A stretch of DNA of 14,865 nt from SURF-24 sp964537965 (lineage in GTDB: Bacteria; Bacteroidota; Ignavibacteria; Ignavibacteriales; SURF-24). Both the position numbers and the translations under genes were made by a program. Below are positions 14,767 to 14,865 of this stretch, one piece after another. Positions within the stretch are counted from its first letter, which is position 1. Each line of letters opens with the position of its first letter. The stretch covers positions 1 through 14,865 of the forward strand of contig CAZIDB010000116.1 of the NCBI GenBank assembly GCA_964537965.1, given 5' to 3'. Under the pieces are notes generated by a model. It had not been told where the DNA came from. It worked only from the letters and a program-made list of their open reading frames with translations, and searched no databases.

Positions 14767-14865
14767 TATCCAGCATCAAGAATCCCCCGCTTCGATAAAC
14801 CAAGTTAGGCGAGCAGCATCCAGTCTTCAATTTCCATTTTCCATCTTCTCAGCCAAAGGCTGATC
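14767..14865. repeat. 99-bp direct repeat, copy 2 (cut by window end)
   Basis: This copy matches 14332-14430 at all but one base. It contains the first hairpin of a third array head (14849-14863) and stops because the window ends. It is preceded by related words (ATCCAACATTCAGTATCGAG at 14747-14766) that look like degenerate ATCCAGCAT-type repeats. Confidence 0.9.

Larger units (their letters stand above)
14064..14865. other. Gene-free region with composite repeat array
   Basis: No credible gene is present in these 802 bases. Short open frames here have repeat-derived, low-complexity translations. From 14094 on, the region is an ordered array: twin-hairpin head with C/T-rich tract (14094-14198, 14400-14504, 14835 onward), ACAGAG-rich block (14240-14281, 14536-14577), a conserved block (14332-14399, 14767-14834), then the next head. 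Periods are 306 and 435 bp; the extra 129 bp lie mainly in a hairpin-bearing stretch at 14578-14766. The third unit is cut by the window end. I see no clear terminator for rsmE at 14064-14093. Confidence 0.8.

Noticed and set aside
14094..14865. Possible CRISPR array
   Set aside because: Repeat units are hundreds of bases long, the spacing is 306 and 435 bp, there are no uniform 25-40 bp spacers, and no cas gene is in the window.

Overview
The window is AT-rich and reads as a chromosomal housekeeping region of a Bacteroidota/Chlorobiota-type bacterium, most likely Ignavibacteria or a close relative. This rests on the gene order (DUF177-rpmF-plsX-fabH-fabD-fabG-acpP-fabF-rnc), a single-chain GcvP, an Omp85-type outer-membrane protein ending in Phe, TAnnTTTG-like promoter motifs, and a style of dispersed intergenic repeat that I associate with that group. 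The taxonomic call is inference from memory of gene order and was not tested by a search.

Positions 1-7459 (+ strand) are one lipid and RNA cluster. It holds a DUF177/YceD protein, ribosomal protein bL32, PlsX, FabH, FabD, a small cysteine-rich protein, FabG, acyl carrier protein, FabF and RNase III. From plsX to fabG the genes overlap or nearly touch (TTG start inside the plsX end, two TAATG junctions, one 1-nt gap), so translation is probably coupled. Together they load malonyl groups on ACP (FabD), start chains (FabH), elongate and reduce them (FabF, FabG) and hand acyl-ACP to phospholipid synthesis (PlsX). acpP stands apart: it has a longer leader with a possible promoter and a hairpin terminator behind it, which would let the cell make ACP in excess. 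The cysteine-rich gene between fabD and fabG is the only member without an obvious role.

Positions 7467-8417 (- strand) encode an exported polysaccharide deacetylase that converges on rnc with a 7-nt gap. It diverges from gcvP (8561-11434), the full-length glycine decarboxylase P-protein, across an A/T-rich spacer with repeated TTTTGTT boxes. A roughly 120-bp palindromic, MITE-like element (11467-11586) follows gcvP. Then come a CoA-binding domain protein, a single-POTRA Omp85-like outer-membrane protein and the 16S rRNA methyltransferase RsmE, whose start lies inside the preceding gene.

Positions 14064-14865 carry no credible gene. They hold an ordered, composite tandem repeat: a twin-hairpin head, a C/T-rich tract, an ACAGAG-rich block and a second conserved block. 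The head occurs three times at spacings of 306 and 435 bp, and the array runs off the window. This array and the palindromic element are the least explained parts of the window. I saw no CRISPR array, tRNA, rRNA, transposase, phage gene or defence gene, so no new multi-gene system is claimed.
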